Source: Limnephilus marmoratus
Taxonomy: Eukaryota > Arthropoda > Insecta > Trichoptera > Limnephilidae
Length of the DNA: 64,000 nt
Direction of reading: 5' to 3'
NCBI GenBank assembly: GCA_917880885.1
Contig: OU862918.1
Location: 1,488,001 to 1,552,000, forward strand
Under the pieces are notes generated by a model. The model worked only from the letters and a program-made list of their open reading frames with translations. It had not been told where the DNA came from and made no database searches. A program made the translations under genes and the position numbers. Every line of letters begins with the position of its first letter. Position 1 is the stretch's first letter. Of the stretch, positions 32,951-44,606 are shown one piece after another.

Positions 32951-34060
32951 ATGATTTTATTCGATCTAAAATTAAAATTCTACAAAGTTGATTTCACAGA
33001 AATTTTATTTTTTATTTTGCTGATATGACTTGAAATGTGTGTTATATAATTTGAAGGCGAGATATTTTAGAATTTTTTTTAATACCTTCTCTGCTATCAT
33101 GTACGGTTTATACTGAGAGATCCAAATTATATACATATGGTCTTAGTATATATATATATATATATAACTTTCTAAGATACTATAAGATAATATAACTTAC
33201 ATTACCGTAACTTATATTACTGTGTTCACCACCCTTTAAATAAAATTATAAAATAATGCAAACACACATCTATTTGAGTTAAAGTTTTTTTAAACTCAAA
33301 TATCAGTGGAGGAGCTTCAGCCACCAAGGAAATTGCAGAGGGGGTCACGGTAATAAGAAATGATGAAATGGAAATAAGATACCCTCTTTTGGATATTGGA
33401 AATGAAGAGCGATTTCAAAAAGAGAAATATCTACCTGAAACTTTTTTTTCAATTCTTCTTCTCTCTATACACGGAGAGTGATTGGTTTTTGCCCTCACGA
33501 AAAATTAACTGGCCATACTAATAAAACATCAAATTAAATATGCTTTAACAATTTGCTTTGATGATAATAATATATCATGACGATACAAAGAAAAACCCAA
33601 TATAATAACATTAAATATGTACGAAATTTGATGCGTAATAATTTATTCTTACGTTGTCCTAACAGGCTATCCGTCCAACTTCACAATAATAATAATAGCA
33701 TTTTATTCGGACACTCCATTATTTAACAAGATTTCGTGGTAATATGCGCACGTAAAATTCGTTTACTTTTTTAATGAAGTGACCAATAAGATATTACCAA
33801 AGTATTCCTACATTATTCCCGTTTTCCGTGGAATTCGCGATGAACTGTATTTTAACTGTGACGATGTTCCTAATGTATAACATTACGAACAACTATGTAG
33901 AATACCTGATATCGGAAAACTGAATTATTGCAAGAGGCAAATAATACCAAAAGATGGCGCCACTTCCATTCTCAGCTGCAGTGTTGAACATCGAATGGCA
34001 CGTGTATATAAGGTCGGATTTGTATTTTCGTGTACCTCACCGCCCGGGATTTCTTGGGCT
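32950..34060. other. AT-rich DNA with a (TA)n run
   Basis: A short (TA)n microsatellite lies at 33,146-33,167. At 33,280-33,300 there is a 12-base hairpin (ATTTGAGTTAAA/TTTAAACTCAAAT). No coding sequence is recognised. Confidence 0.45.
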
Positions 34061-34182
34061 GTTGGCTAATGCTGAAGTCACATGATTCACTCGGATGAAG
34101 GTTTACTCGATGAAATGTTCCATTCTCGTTTCACCGCGTGTTCACATGGTTCCTTCGAAGGAAGAGTAGTCGCGGCGCGCAT

Positions 34183-36558
34183 TAGGGTGGATCGCCATTG
34201 TATGGAAATTTTTTATTTTTATAAATCAGTTTTTGCGGGGTGCGGAATAGATGCTCTAGGTACATACAATTAAGCAAACAAAATATCAATTTAAAATTTT
34301 GATAACAAGTACTGCCACAAAGCAGTTGAATTATTTACAATCTGGTAAAAAAATGTCCCTTTTTAAAACAGTTTTGTGTCAATATGAATACTTTAATTTT
34401 TACTTTTACATTTCAGAATGAAGAAAAATTGCCGCGCCTTAAATAATAACATTTAAAAAAATTGATATTTTTTATTAATCCCGCGAAAATTTGAGAAATT
34501 GCTGACCACTTTCGCGCACTATACCAAGAAACGCAACAAACATCTTTAGATCAACCGTCCACATCTTGCAGTACAGTTTCAAGTTATACTAACGTTGATC
34601 TTCCAACTGACCAACAATACTTTACTTCATCTACTTCTTCTTCTTATGTAATAAATCCATCAGACACTAGACTATCTGTTGTATCCAGAACATTGGATCG
34701 ATACAGTATTTCTGATCGGGCGGGTGCTGCCATCGTCTGCACTACAATGCAAGATATTGGATTAGTGATAACAGATAATCTAACAAACGTGAACGATCGT
34801 AATAAGATTCGACGTGCTCGTGCCATAACTAGGACCACACTGCCTGACTGCCATCAATCAGCCCCATTTTGATTCGTGCATTTGCATATCGTTTGAAGGT
34901 TGAAAGGATAAAACATTAATCATGTAGGATGGACGCAGAAAAGTTGTGATAGAAGAACATATCAGTCTTTTGAAAGAACCTGGCTCACAATACATTGGCC
35001 ACATAGGCGTAAAGTTTGGTGATGCTAAAACAATAACTCACAAATTGTTTGCATATTTTGTGGCAAAACCCATTGATTTAGCGTGCATCGTGGCTATCGG
35101 ATGTGACAGAACAGCAGTTAATATTGGAACTAAGTCTGGCATTATTCGACTTCTTGAAGGAAAGCTCCATCGTCCACTTCAGTGGTTGGTCTGTCAAATT
35201 CATGCCAACGAGTGATGTTTGAGACACCTTTTCGAATACGTTGATGGAACGACGTTGAACTACGTTGAACGACGTTGCAACGAACAACATTGATGGAGGT
35301 CCTAGAAGCTTTAGCGGCCAACTAAGAAAGTTACTCAAGAACTGTGAACATCTTCCTGTGATAGAATTTCAAGCAATAGAATGCAACTTACCGGACATTA
35401 TGAAATCCCGTAACGACCTTAGCACAGACCAGCTTTATTTATTGGAAACGTGCCGAGCAATCGCCGAAGGACAATGTAACGAAAACTTAGCCAAAAGAAA
35501 CCCTGGTAAAATCTGTCATTTGCGTTTGTTAACAACAGCCAATACTATTCTCCGACTTTACATTTCAACCATGAATCCGACAGAAAATCAGGTGATATTG
35601 ACTGAATTTATGCTAAGAGTGTATGCTCCGACGTGGTTTAAAATAAAAAAAAAACACAACCTTTGTGTGTTTACGGGGCGAGACACCTCCACGAAACCAT
35701 AAAATTGTCTCGTTACCTTCCAGAGCATTTGAAAAAGGTGGTACATCCCGTAATTCAACGCAACGGGTATTTTGGCCACAGTGAAAATATACTTATTAGT
35801 ACGCTAAACGACGAACGAAGACAAATTAGAGAGTTGGTTCTGAGACGGATTCTAAGTATCCGAGAACGTACGTCAGGGTTCTCTCCAATAATAGTATTTA
35901 AGCTACCTACTTTAATTTAACGCAGCAGACTATATTGACTTGATCTACTGGGAAAAACCATCAGAACCACCTCTTACAAAACTGATATCTAGCGAGACAA
36001 TAATTGATGCCATTGCAGACCACGAAATTATCCAATTCAACATTTTGTGCAAGTTCCGATTGATGCCCTGTCACACGCAAGCCACGGAAAGATGCATCAA
36101 AGTGGTAACAGCATGACGCTCTGCTGTTTGCGACCCTGAAAGACGTTAAGGGTGGATACAAAACAAGCTAGAATCTTGTCGTATAACGCCAGTGTTCAAT
36201 TCGAAGAAGGACTATAAAACACAATAACTTTTATGATTTTTGACTTTATTTTTTAAGATTGTTTGTGATTTTTTTGTATAGCAATGGTACTTTTGTTGTT
36301 TCTTGATTAGTAGATAATATTACAAGTAAATGAAAAGTTTAATTTTTTTATATTTTAACTACTTTTATTGAGCAAAGATCAAACCCTTCTTTTTCTAGTT
36401 TCTCGCTGTTTTTGTAAAATTTGAATTGACTTGGGGCAGTACTTGCACTCGAAATATCTTAATGCTGTCATAATAACTTTTAAAAGTATCCCCATAGAGC
36501 ACCCATTCCACACCCCGCTGCTAAGAAAAACAAAAAAACAAAAAATCGATCCACACTA
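34183..36558 (+). mobile_element. hAT-2: DNA transposon with uncharacterised coding gene
   Basis: The left terminus TAGGGTGGATCG (34,183-34,194) and right terminus, reverse complemented, TAGTGTGGATCG (36,547-36,558) are inverted repeats. A second matched block (GCGGGGTGCGGAATAG and GCGGGGTGTGGAATGG, followed by TGCTCTA) extends the pair to about 70-78 bp. Identical 8-mers GCGCGCAT flank the element at 34,175-34,182 and 36,559-36,566. An 8-bp duplication and TAGNG termini are hAT-like. The interior holds one decayed plus-strand gene. Confidence 0.85.
34495..36215 (+). pseudogene. Repeated-family protein of hAT-2, decayed (candidate transposase)
   Basis: An open start (34,495-34,870) is Ser/Thr-rich, then reads LSVVSRTLDRYSISDRAGAA. 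After breaks follow VIEEHISLLKEPGSQYIGHI, CIVAIGCDRTAVNIG, LQWLVCQIHANE, NNIDGGPRSFSGQLRKLL, NPGKICHLRLLTTANTILRL, ARHLHETIKLSRYLPEHLKK, VIQRNGYFGHSENILIS, DYIDLIYWEKPSEPP, PCHTQATERCIKVV and NKLESCRITPVFNSKKDY. I know this order of blocks as an uncharacterised, highly repeated arthropod protein. Conserved acidic residues (CDRT, QATER) could be catalytic, but I see no proof. Several stops and about four frameshifts are present. Confidence 0.65.
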
Positions 36559-36566
36559 GCGCGCAT

Positions 36567-37330
36567 TGGAATTCTTCCGGCGCTGACGGCTAAGTTCGGG
36601 AATATTTACGATTTCAATTGACATTTCCGATAACGTCGAACTAAATTACGAGAAATTGGTGATTCTTGTAAACAGTTAATAAATTTCAGCACCATAAAAT
36701 GAACATATTGTTAAATAATAACTTGAAAACTGATTTCTACCAGTATTTTTGGACCATGAAATTTTTTTTTCCAAAATAGGCCTCGGCTTGCAATAAAATC
36801 CATATTAATGGAATATTTATTAACGTATCCAAAAACTAAAAACTATTTTGGAAAGGTGATGAAATATGCTTCCAAAATTTATTATTAGAAATAACCAAGT
36901 AGTTTTTTAAATAGAATAATTTTTAATGTAAACTTTTAAAAGTTAAAAAAATGGCTCTCCTTGCTATTATTCTAACTAAAATTACTGGTAAAAAAAAAAT
37001 ATTAAAACACACACTTATTTTGTTAGACAAATAAATTATAAACGTTTCTGTCACCTCACTTTTTTGTCGTTTCATATAAAAATAATTCATAAAAAATTCA
37101 CAATGTTTCATAAATTTTTTTCAAATTCGATCAGAAACTTTGGTTCCATAGAAGTGTACATTCGTATTCTTTTGTGGTTAATTGTTATATTGAATATATA
37201 GAAAATTATTTTCTCTTTCCAATACCGTTTAGATCATATTTTTCACTATGATAGTAAGGGAAAAACAACGATTTCTATGAGACGTGTAGGAGTTATTTCG
37301 AAAAGCGAACTAAACGGAGCATTTTGACGT
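36567..37330. other. AT-rich DNA, nothing assigned
   Basis: Right flank of hAT-2. No protein-like reading and no repeat beyond homopolymers. Confidence 0.4.
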
Positions 37331-37379
37331 TTAAGCCGCTCCGGCTACACGCCCTCACGCCAGAACATTTCGGCCGACT

Positions 37380-37620
37380 AATTTGCGAGTGAAAGACTGT
37401 TCACTTGAGTGTTCACACACATCATTCACGTCACGTGATGTTAAATTCCGGTTGCGAGTGAACAGTGCCAAAGGAAGCATTCCAACATTGTTGGAATGCT
37501 TCATTCGGCACTGTCTCTATTCTCTTTCGTGTTCACACGGTTCATTTCGAGGGAAAGAGGCGGAATGAAATCACGAAATGAACGATAAATGAATCATGTG
37601 AATGGGCTATAAGATGATTC
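37380..37620. repeat. Foldback / MITE-like region with perfect palindrome
   Basis: At its centre GAAGCATTCCAACA-T-TGTTGGAATGCTTC is a perfect 14-bp inverted repeat (about 37,475-37,503), enclosed by CAGTGCC/GGCACTG. The outer sequence GAATCATGTGAATGGGCTAT at the right end is echoed in reverse near 34,074 (TCACATGATTCA), and GTGTTCACA(C/T)GGTTC occurs in both places. hAT-2 may therefore sit within an older element whose ends are near 34,070 and 37,610. Confidence 0.5.
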
Positions 37621-37624
37621 TATT

Positions 37625-38850
37625 ATTTTCAGCAATAGATACAATTAATAAAAATTATTAATATTATTACCGCAATATACTCGTATTTTGACAAAACATG
37701 AAATTACTGAAAGCCACCCAATGTTGGTATTTTTAAATACTGCAAAATTATGAGGAAGTCCTTTCAGAGTACTGAATACTCCCAAGGTATTTTCACAAAA
37801 ACAGGGCCACTTAAATCATCCCAGTGAATAGGTTAGTAACTTCTGATACGATATCATAGTGTGAGCATCAAAATATGAGTTATTTACCGTGGAATTGTCG
37901 GCAAGATTCGTATTGCAATGCAAAAAATATTAGGATTTTCCCGCAGAGGTGTTTCGTAGTCATGATTCGTAATTTAATGAAAATTTACCAGGAAATCCCG
38001 TTAATTTATGGTCTATTGTTAATTTATTCGTAAAGCCTACAATCCCGCTTTGAACCAGAATTACCCATAATTTGAAGAGAATTCTTAATAAATTCTCAAT
38101 GTATTTATTTACCCGCTTTATGCATAATAAAAATCATAAATTTTCACTTTATATATATATATATGTAGATATGTATTACATGTACCTTTATATAAAGTGC
38201 AATTATTAAGTCGGTATATGATGTAAAAGATCCATTATTATCTTATTTCAATTAATTTTAAAATGCCCACAATCATTTTAAAAAAATGGAACTATTTCAG
38301 ACTTCCTAACAATTTTTTTTTGTAGATTTTTAGTTGATTTCTTTTTGTTAAAATATATTGAGCTTTACCTCTAAAAATTACCTTGCAAACGCCGAGAAGA
38401 TTAGTGAAAACCTGGTGTAGCTTAAAATATGTTTTTCTTACACGATTTCACGTTGTATTCATTTTCGGAAAATTATAATTTTTTTATTTATTTAAAATAC
38501 CACATTCACATTCACATACACGTAAAAAATAATATATACCTACGCAATTATCCTTGAGTAAAATCTAATAAAACTAACTTAAACTGAACTAGTTTTTTTA
38601 TATTATCAAAACGCAATTTATTATGCTTATTAAATATTATATTCTCATCGAGTTAACAACTCTCTGCAAGAAGTCCCCGGCGAGCTTTATACCTAAGAAA
38701 ATGCAATCATTAACGTCTTATGGGACCAAAGTTCAAAATGTAATTAACATATTACTCATTTCAGTGCTACAGGAATCCACAAACTCCACATCCGTAGCCA
38801 ACTTTGGTAATGGAATACTTTACATGTTTGAACATGTGAACTTTCAACTA
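37625..38850. other. AT-rich DNA, nothing assigned
   Basis: Low-complexity sequence with a short (TA)n near 38,152-38,164. I see no gene, terminal repeats or tail. Confidence 0.4.
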
Positions 38851-38851
38851 A

Positions 38852-39190
38852 CTAACCAACCATTACGACCTTTCCGCAGGGGTAGGCAGAAAGGACGGAC
38901 CACCACGGACGGACTCAGTCTTTGCTCACACTCCTTGCCTCCTTCGCATTCATGCATCGTTTCATACATCTATTCTATTATTCTGACTCTTGACATGGCC
39001 CGACTCAAGTATCTGATTTACTTGGTCGTGCCACGTCTTTCTCGGGCATCCCCGATTTCTTCTACCATTCACATTTGCGTCATGTACTCTCCTTACACTC
39101 CTTTCCTCGTTTATTCGCTCTACATGCCCATCTCTACCAACGATCGGATCGTTCCTTTCTTAATCTTACTCATAACGCTTACATCGCTTT
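38852..39190 (-). pseudogene. 5'-truncated LINE C-terminus with short tail
   Basis: The minus strand from 39,157 reads DPIVGRDGHVERINEERSVR then NRGCPRKTWHDQVNQILESG. The GHVxR...RGRPRKxW pattern marks the end of the polyprotein in several insect LINEs and is similar in layout to the RTE-like element at 45-47 kb. It ends with a GGTTGGTTAGTTAGTT tail (about 38,855-38,870). Confidence 0.65.
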
Positions 39191-39192
39191 GA

Positions 39193-39264
39193 CGGCTGAC
39201 GTAGTGCAGCGGTAAGACGCTTGACTCGCATTCCGAAGGTCGCGGGATCGAATCCCGGCGTGGC
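39193..39264 (+). repeat. tRNA-derived sequence, probable SINE head
   Basis: TAGTGCAGCGGTAAGACGC resembles an A box and GGATCGAATCC is a near-perfect B box with a T-arm stem (GCGGG/CCCGG, four of five pairs). The acceptor arms do not pair and the anticodon stem has mismatches, so it is not a working tRNA. An AT-rich body follows. It abuts the truncated LINE end. Confidence 0.5.
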
Positions 39265-39469
39265 AAATAAATTTTATTTGATAAATTTGCGTATTTCACA
39301 ATTTATTCATTTAAAATAATATATAGTATATTTGCGGCACATTCCAGAGTGGAAGATACTCTCAGTATTGCCCGGGTGTAAGACCACCATTCAGAATTGA
39401 AACGTTGCCTGAAATGGCTTTAGAGCAGTTGGGACTCTTGTTCAGTGTAGAAAAAATGTAGAAAAAAAA

Positions 39470-41515
39470 GCCATGCATTCTTTGCGGATCCAAGAGCTTG
39501 AGATATGTACTCCGTAAAAACCATTAGATTAGACACAGTAGATCTGCCAGACCTAAAACCGTGTTGCTGGTCAATTATAAAGGGTTCATCTTGGGTATAA
39601 ATGAATTTATGAATTATTAGTTCAAACAACTTGGCTAGAGAGGATAGGATCGCCACTGGTCTGTAATTAGAGATTGGAGCTTTATCACCAGTTTTATGTA
39701 ACGGTGTAACTTTGGAGATCTTCCACACGTCTGGGAATATTCCGGAGTTAAGTGAGAGATTATAAGTATACGCGAAAGGTGTTAATAAGGGCTCAAAAGA
39801 GCCCTTTAACACGAATGACGGAATAAGATCCGGTCCAAAAGAAGTTTTCCCTTTTAATTTTTTAGCAGCCGCGGTGATGTCAATGTTTATGATTTTTTGA
39901 ATATCAATATTCTGCGCTATTAGTGGCGTATTTTTTCCAGGTATAAAAGATTTCAAGTCCACAGCTTACTTACTATAAGTTGATTTAAAATAGTCTGCAA
40001 ATGCTTCTGGAATATCTGCTCCTGAGAAAGACTGATCATTCCAAGTAACATGGTCAACAAACCCGCCATCACTTCTCTTGGACGAGATATATTTCCAGAA
40101 AGATTTGGGATCACATTTAATGTTTTTTTCAACAGAATTAATATATTGCACATGTGCTAATCGAATACTGTATTTTATTTTTGTTCTAAGTAGACAAAAT
40201 ATATCTCGTTCACTTACCATTCCAGTTTTCTTCCATTTTTTGTAATGTTTGAATTTGAGCTTTATGTCGCTAACAACCTCACTAGAAAACCATTTAAGAT
40301 ATTTTCTATTATTCCTCGGAGTGCGATTAATTTTGAAACACATATCAAAGTATTTATAAATTATGGAATAGAAAAAGTTTGTCGCTAAATTAACAACATT
40401 TATGTCCTTCAAAGGTAGCCAATCATGAGATTGTAAATGGCAATAAAGAGTCTTAAAATCACCATGTTCGAAGTTCCATCCTCGCCTAACACTATTATCA
40501 GTATTATTCAAGAAGTTTCGTGTTTGACAATTGGTTGTGTTTTTGTTCGGCGAAATCTCTATACATAACTATGGATGATAAGTATCTTCTTTGACTAGTG
40601 AGTATAAGAATTGTCATGAAGTGCTTTCTTGAATTTTAACTTCCTACCCCTATATGATTATTTCCGTCATCAGGTACTAAATATTTAATATTATTTGTTA
40701 AAAGTTGGCAACATTGGCTAGACGTTTTGATTGGCCCGGATTTCAGTAGAGGGCCCGAGCAGCCCTTCCGACTAGGTCGAGAACCCTTGCGGTTTCTTCT
40801 GGTTTCAGCTTTGCTATGGGACGGTTCGCCTTTTGATTCCAACGTTTTTTTGGTACACGTAATTTAAAATATAGTTATATTTTATATATTTAAATCAACT
40901 CAGTGGTGTTTCCGGACGAGGTCCTCTGCCCAGATGAAACCTGAGACGTGGCAATGTACGTAAACTTATTTAATTGTGTGTTTTCCATTCATCCTTTTCG
41001 TTATATTTTAGTATCATTAACTTGGAGTTCACAAAGAAAGCTTTTCCTAGAAGCGTCGAGTCATCAATAAATTCACAAATTATCTAAAAGCGACCAGAGA
41101 TCTTCTATTTTATTAAACCCCACCTGTATTTATACAACAATAGTGCGACGATCGTTTTGAATCAAATCTGAATGGACTGAGAACACGACTTCCCTGAAAA
41201 AGCTAGCCGGAGGTTTGTTTTATAATTTGGTTTTTGTAAGTATTTAAATTAAACCATTGTTATTTTTTGTCCCGAACATTGTGGTGTTATTTATTATTAA
41301 TTTGTCTAAAAGTTCGTAATCAGGTGGTTCGATCCCGTCATTACGCAATAGGATTTGTAAACTTTTAAATTAAATTTACTGATTACAATGTCCAGCGTGC
41401 TTCCCTTCACTTTTGTAATAGAGTTACTTTGCATCATTTGAAAAAGATTCATAAAATATAGGAGATCCATTTGGGTGCCTTTGTTACTTGAGTTCAGATT
41501 AAAGTCGCCAATCAC
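39470..41515 (-). pseudogene. LINE-D: endonuclease end, linker and RT front, 3'-truncated
   Basis: IGDFNLNSSNKGTQMDLLYF (41,515 on) is the Asp block of the endonuclease. After a 0.75-kb interruption the linker reads RRGWNFEHGDFKTLYCHLQS and DPKSFWKYISSKRS. After a single in-frame stop near 39,966 the RT front reads KTSFGPDLIPSFVLKG and SNYRPVAILSSLAKLFELII and GFRSGRSTVSNLMVF. It ends abruptly before the Asp-containing palm block. LINE copies usually lose the 5' end, so the missing 3' half implies a later deletion or insertion. Confidence 0.8.
40521..41278 (-). other. Insertion in LINE-D with promoter-like signals
   Basis: A 758-bp block separates adjacent parts of LINE-D. On the minus strand it starts TGTTCGGGAC and ends GTCAAACA, with a TATAAATAC and an AATAAAATAG about 20-30 bp further on. 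This is the layout of a solo LTR. I find no matching duplication at its edges and no second copy in the window, so the LTR reading is tentative. Confidence 0.3.
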
Positions 41516-41519
41516 AACA

Positions 41520-42030
41520 ATTTTTTTATTAATTAAAAAATTGAGGTTCAGTAGGTACTGACATCACTTCGTGTTATCTTTTCTTTACACAACTACAATC
41601 TATCAATTTAAAATTTAGGATTGTTACAGAAAACAAAATCAAAGTACCCATTTGAAAGCCTAAAATACGATTTTTTACCAAATTTTATCATCTCCGTTGT
41701 TTGAACGGTTGGGCAAACCGCCACATTTTTCAGTTTACGATACTTTTCATTATGCTACACTTTTCTTTTTCTTTACACTACCTGCCCGACATATCAAAAC
41801 TGAAAACGAGGGAATAATAAAGGAAAATAACTTGAAGCATGTATTGTGCATTTGGGAGTGGAAGTAAGTAATAAATTGAATCACCTAAGTGCAACGGGCG
41901 AACTACTCACTTTTCACTTCTATCACACCTTCACATTTTAATACTCTTCATGTCTCCTCATCTTTTCCTAATGCTACCCACCCATCATCAATGATTTAAA
42001 ATTAGTGAATAATACAGAAAAAACAAGTTA
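41520..42030. other. No feature identified
   Basis: AT-rich spacer between LINE-D and LINE-E. Part may be lost 5' sequence of LINE-D, but I cannot read an endonuclease start in it. Confidence 0.35.
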
Positions 42031-42289
42031 AGGTTTTATTTTATTTAATTTAATTTTTTTTATTTTAGAGAAAGTTGACAGCAAATCAGAGATTACAAAA
42101 TAATACAATAATAAGAGTTAATTATGCCAATTATGAACTTTCCACTGATGATACATAATGATAAAGTGTGACATTGTAAGGGTATTTTCTTATTTAATTT
42201 ATTTTTTAGTTACAATATATAAAAATAGGGGGGCGGAGGAACGTAGGAATAGGATTAAGAGTCAGAGGACGGGAATTTATAGTGATTGA

Positions 42290-42500
42290 ACTTTCTAGTT
42301 TGAGTCATGTTGCTTGGTGAGTTTTCGTTTTATGTCACGTAAAGTCGAGTTAAAAATGTCAATGTGGTGATAATTTAAGTTAAATGAGTGTGTGGATGTG
42401 TAGATAAATGAGTTCTGTTTAGAGTTGGTCTTGCAAAGAGGGAGATTAAAGGTTACAAAGCGACTGCCTGCTGTTGCGATTTGGAACTTGCAATGATGTG
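42290..42500 (-). pseudogene. LINE-E ORF2 extreme C-terminus
   Basis: The minus strand reads GSRFVTFNLPLCKTNSKQNS then SFNLNYHHIDIFNSTLRDIK and a stop. This is the closing segment (basic/aromatic, ending near DIFNxSLxxFK) of many CR1- and Jockey-like ORF2 proteins. There is no RT upstream. Confidence 0.7.
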
Positions 42501-43174
42501 TTGAAGAAGATCAGGACAATCGATAGGTTATAGTGCATGCAATTTAAAAGAGTAAGTAGATCTAAAAGAATGCATGTGCTAGATGCACATACGTAAATTA
42601 AGTACTTACGTACGTACAATAATGTACGAGTACTTACGTAAGATAAGTAAATTCGGTTATAGTGCATAAAATTTGTTAAATTAAGTACATCTAATACAAT
42701 GCAAGTGGGTGCATCATAGAATTTAAAATAATAATAATGTATAGGTATGTATTGTAATACGCATCTCAGGTCCGGCTATTGATACTATTGTTCTGATGTT
42801 GATATAATTAGATATAGGTAGGTAGATATGTTGGTAAAATTATTGTAGACAAATGAGTATATAATAATTTGCTTACCACCGCAGCAGAAAAGGTGTAAAC
42901 GAGACCGTGATAGTCCGTCGAGTAGGTCTGAGTGTAAAGCGTGTAGCAGGTAGTGGTCACCAACAGGCGGTTACATGTTTTTCTAATCGGTTCTTGAAAA
43001 GTTTACTTGATTGGGTTAGGAATGAATTAGAAATTTTAAGGAAGAGGGCAAAATAGGAGAGGGGGGGTGGGGGTAGGTGTAATAGGAGTGGATGATGGGA
43101 GGAGGGGAATGTGTGGAGAGATACATGACTGAATAAAAAATCTATTTTACGACGCGAAGAGGATCCAGATCGAC

Positions 43175-44102
43175 TTAGGAGATTTTCTTGAGGTCCTCTT
43201 TCTTGGCAATCAGTATGGGGGGCGAAGTAGGATTTTTCCTCACAAATATCCTACTGTTTTTTAGCCACGTGAATTTGTACCCCTTCTCCTTCGCAAACCC
43301 CTTGGCCCGAAAAAGGAAGTTTTTGTTAAAGCTGGTCAGATGGTCGTTGACATAGATGTTTCTTTCGTCATCGGGGTAATTTAAGTCCTTCGTGCTTATT
43401 CCTTTTCTTCGTCGAATTTCCGAGATGAATTCAGTTTGACGTGAGCGGGAGGTGAATTTTACGATTATTGGTTTGATTAGTTTAGAATAAAGTGGGTCTT
43501 TCGCCGAGACTCTGGTGGCGAACTCGATTTCACTGGTTTTAAAGTTGTGAATACCAATTTTGTTTGCTATTTTTGATAGGATATTTGGAATGTTTTCGTT
43601 TTTATCTTGAGGTATTCCTTTTATTTCGATATTCTGAAGCCTCATCCATTGTTCCCTTTTGTTTGAATCTTCTTGCATTAATTTGATTGTCAATTGAAGA
43701 GAGGAAACGTCTCGTTCCAGATTGTCTACTTTGCTCATAGATTGTTCAAATGCTTGGAATCGTTTAGTAAAATCATCTAATTTTGAATTGTTGAAGTCGA
43801 CGGATTTTTTAAGTTCAGACATGTCATCCTTCACTTGATTATTAAGGGTTTTGAGGGAGGTAAGTTCCGGGAATATTTTTTTTTTATTTCAACCATCACA
43901 TCTTCTATAGGGTTGGTTGACGTAGCTGTTTATTGGGGTGAAGTTTTGCAGGTAATGCAACGCCAGGTTCTTTTTTTCTCATTGTTAGCCTTCGAAATGT
44001 AGTTTCAGATGTCCCTCCGCATTCGTAGTGAAAGTGCTTACTGCAGGAGTTACAAGTGATGCCATCGGTCATAGTTAGTTGGCACTTGAAACAGAACATG
44101 TT
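43175..44102 (-). pseudogene. LINE-E ORF1: zinc finger, coiled coil, RRM-like
   Basis: The N-terminus (44,099) reads MFCFKCQLTMTDGITCNSC and KHFHYECGG, a PHD-like Cys/His finger, then breaks near 43,905. The main frame (43,834-43,175) has a long heptad region (KSVDFNNSKLDDFTKRFQAF), the block QNIEIKGIPQDKNENI typical of the RRM of LINE ORF1 proteins, FATRVSAKDPL, and ERNIYVNDHLTSFNKNFLF leading to the C-terminal domain. It would form a trimer-like RNA chaperone in the active element. Confidence 0.8.
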
Positions 44103-44606
44103 AAAAGGTTGGTCGCCTCTGGGTTGTCAGGCGCACGGTTATGTGGATATAAACGTAAGTAGGTATAATATGGCAACGGAGCACGGAGCGCGGCACTCCA
44201 CGGCGCGGCGCGGCGCGGTGCGGATACACTTTGTAGGTAGTCCTAAATTCTAATATTCGGCAACGCAGAACTGCACTTTATAATATTAGTTTTAATAATG
44301 AATCAGCATCAACACTTTCGAGAAAATATGAAAACTAATTTTGTATGAATTCACCGAAGAATTTTGCGGAGTTTGAATTTATAATTTGATGTTTTAACTG
44401 TAGGAAAGCAATAACTTTGAGGGAGCAAAAAATGACGTGTGTCACACTTGATTGATTGTTGATATGATTGTTGATATTGATTATCCATAATTTGCACCGC
44501 ATAAACTTATGAACTAACATTTAGATATTATAAAAAGGGTCAACTACAATGTCCATCATCACATATGTTCTGATGATGAACATTTTACATTGAACATTGA
44601 CCCTAT
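44103..44606. other. Spacer with GC-rich run
   Basis: Contains a short CpG-rich stretch (GGCGCGGCGCGGCGCGG, about 44,198-44,220) and a hairpin pairing AGGGTCAA (about 44,535) with TTGACCCT (about 44,596). No gene is seen. Confidence 0.4.

Larger units (their letters stand above)
42036..44102 (-). mobile_element. LINE-E: internally deleted non-LTR element
   Basis: A complete-looking ORF1 (44,102-43,175) is followed about 680 bp later by only the last 60 or so codons of ORF2 (about 42,500-42,290) and an A-rich 3' end at 42,036-42,060. The endonuclease and RT are missing. This may be an internal deletion or a non-autonomous derivative that depends on a related full copy. At 42,590-42,650 the spacer contains palindromic ACTTACGTACGT/ACGTAAG units. 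Confidence 0.6.

Noticed and set aside
38623..39192. Plus-strand 189-codon open frame
   Set aside because: It lies opposite a minus-strand LINE C-terminus and has no family resemblance; the minus-strand reading explains the part I can identify.
39193..39264. Functional tRNA gene
   Set aside because: The B box is good, but acceptor and anticodon stems do not pair, so it is kept only as a tRNA-derived repeat.
40636..40842. 68-codon basic open frame in the LINE-D interruption
   Set aside because: No recognisable motif and a broken continuation in the neighbouring frame; I treat the block as non-coding.
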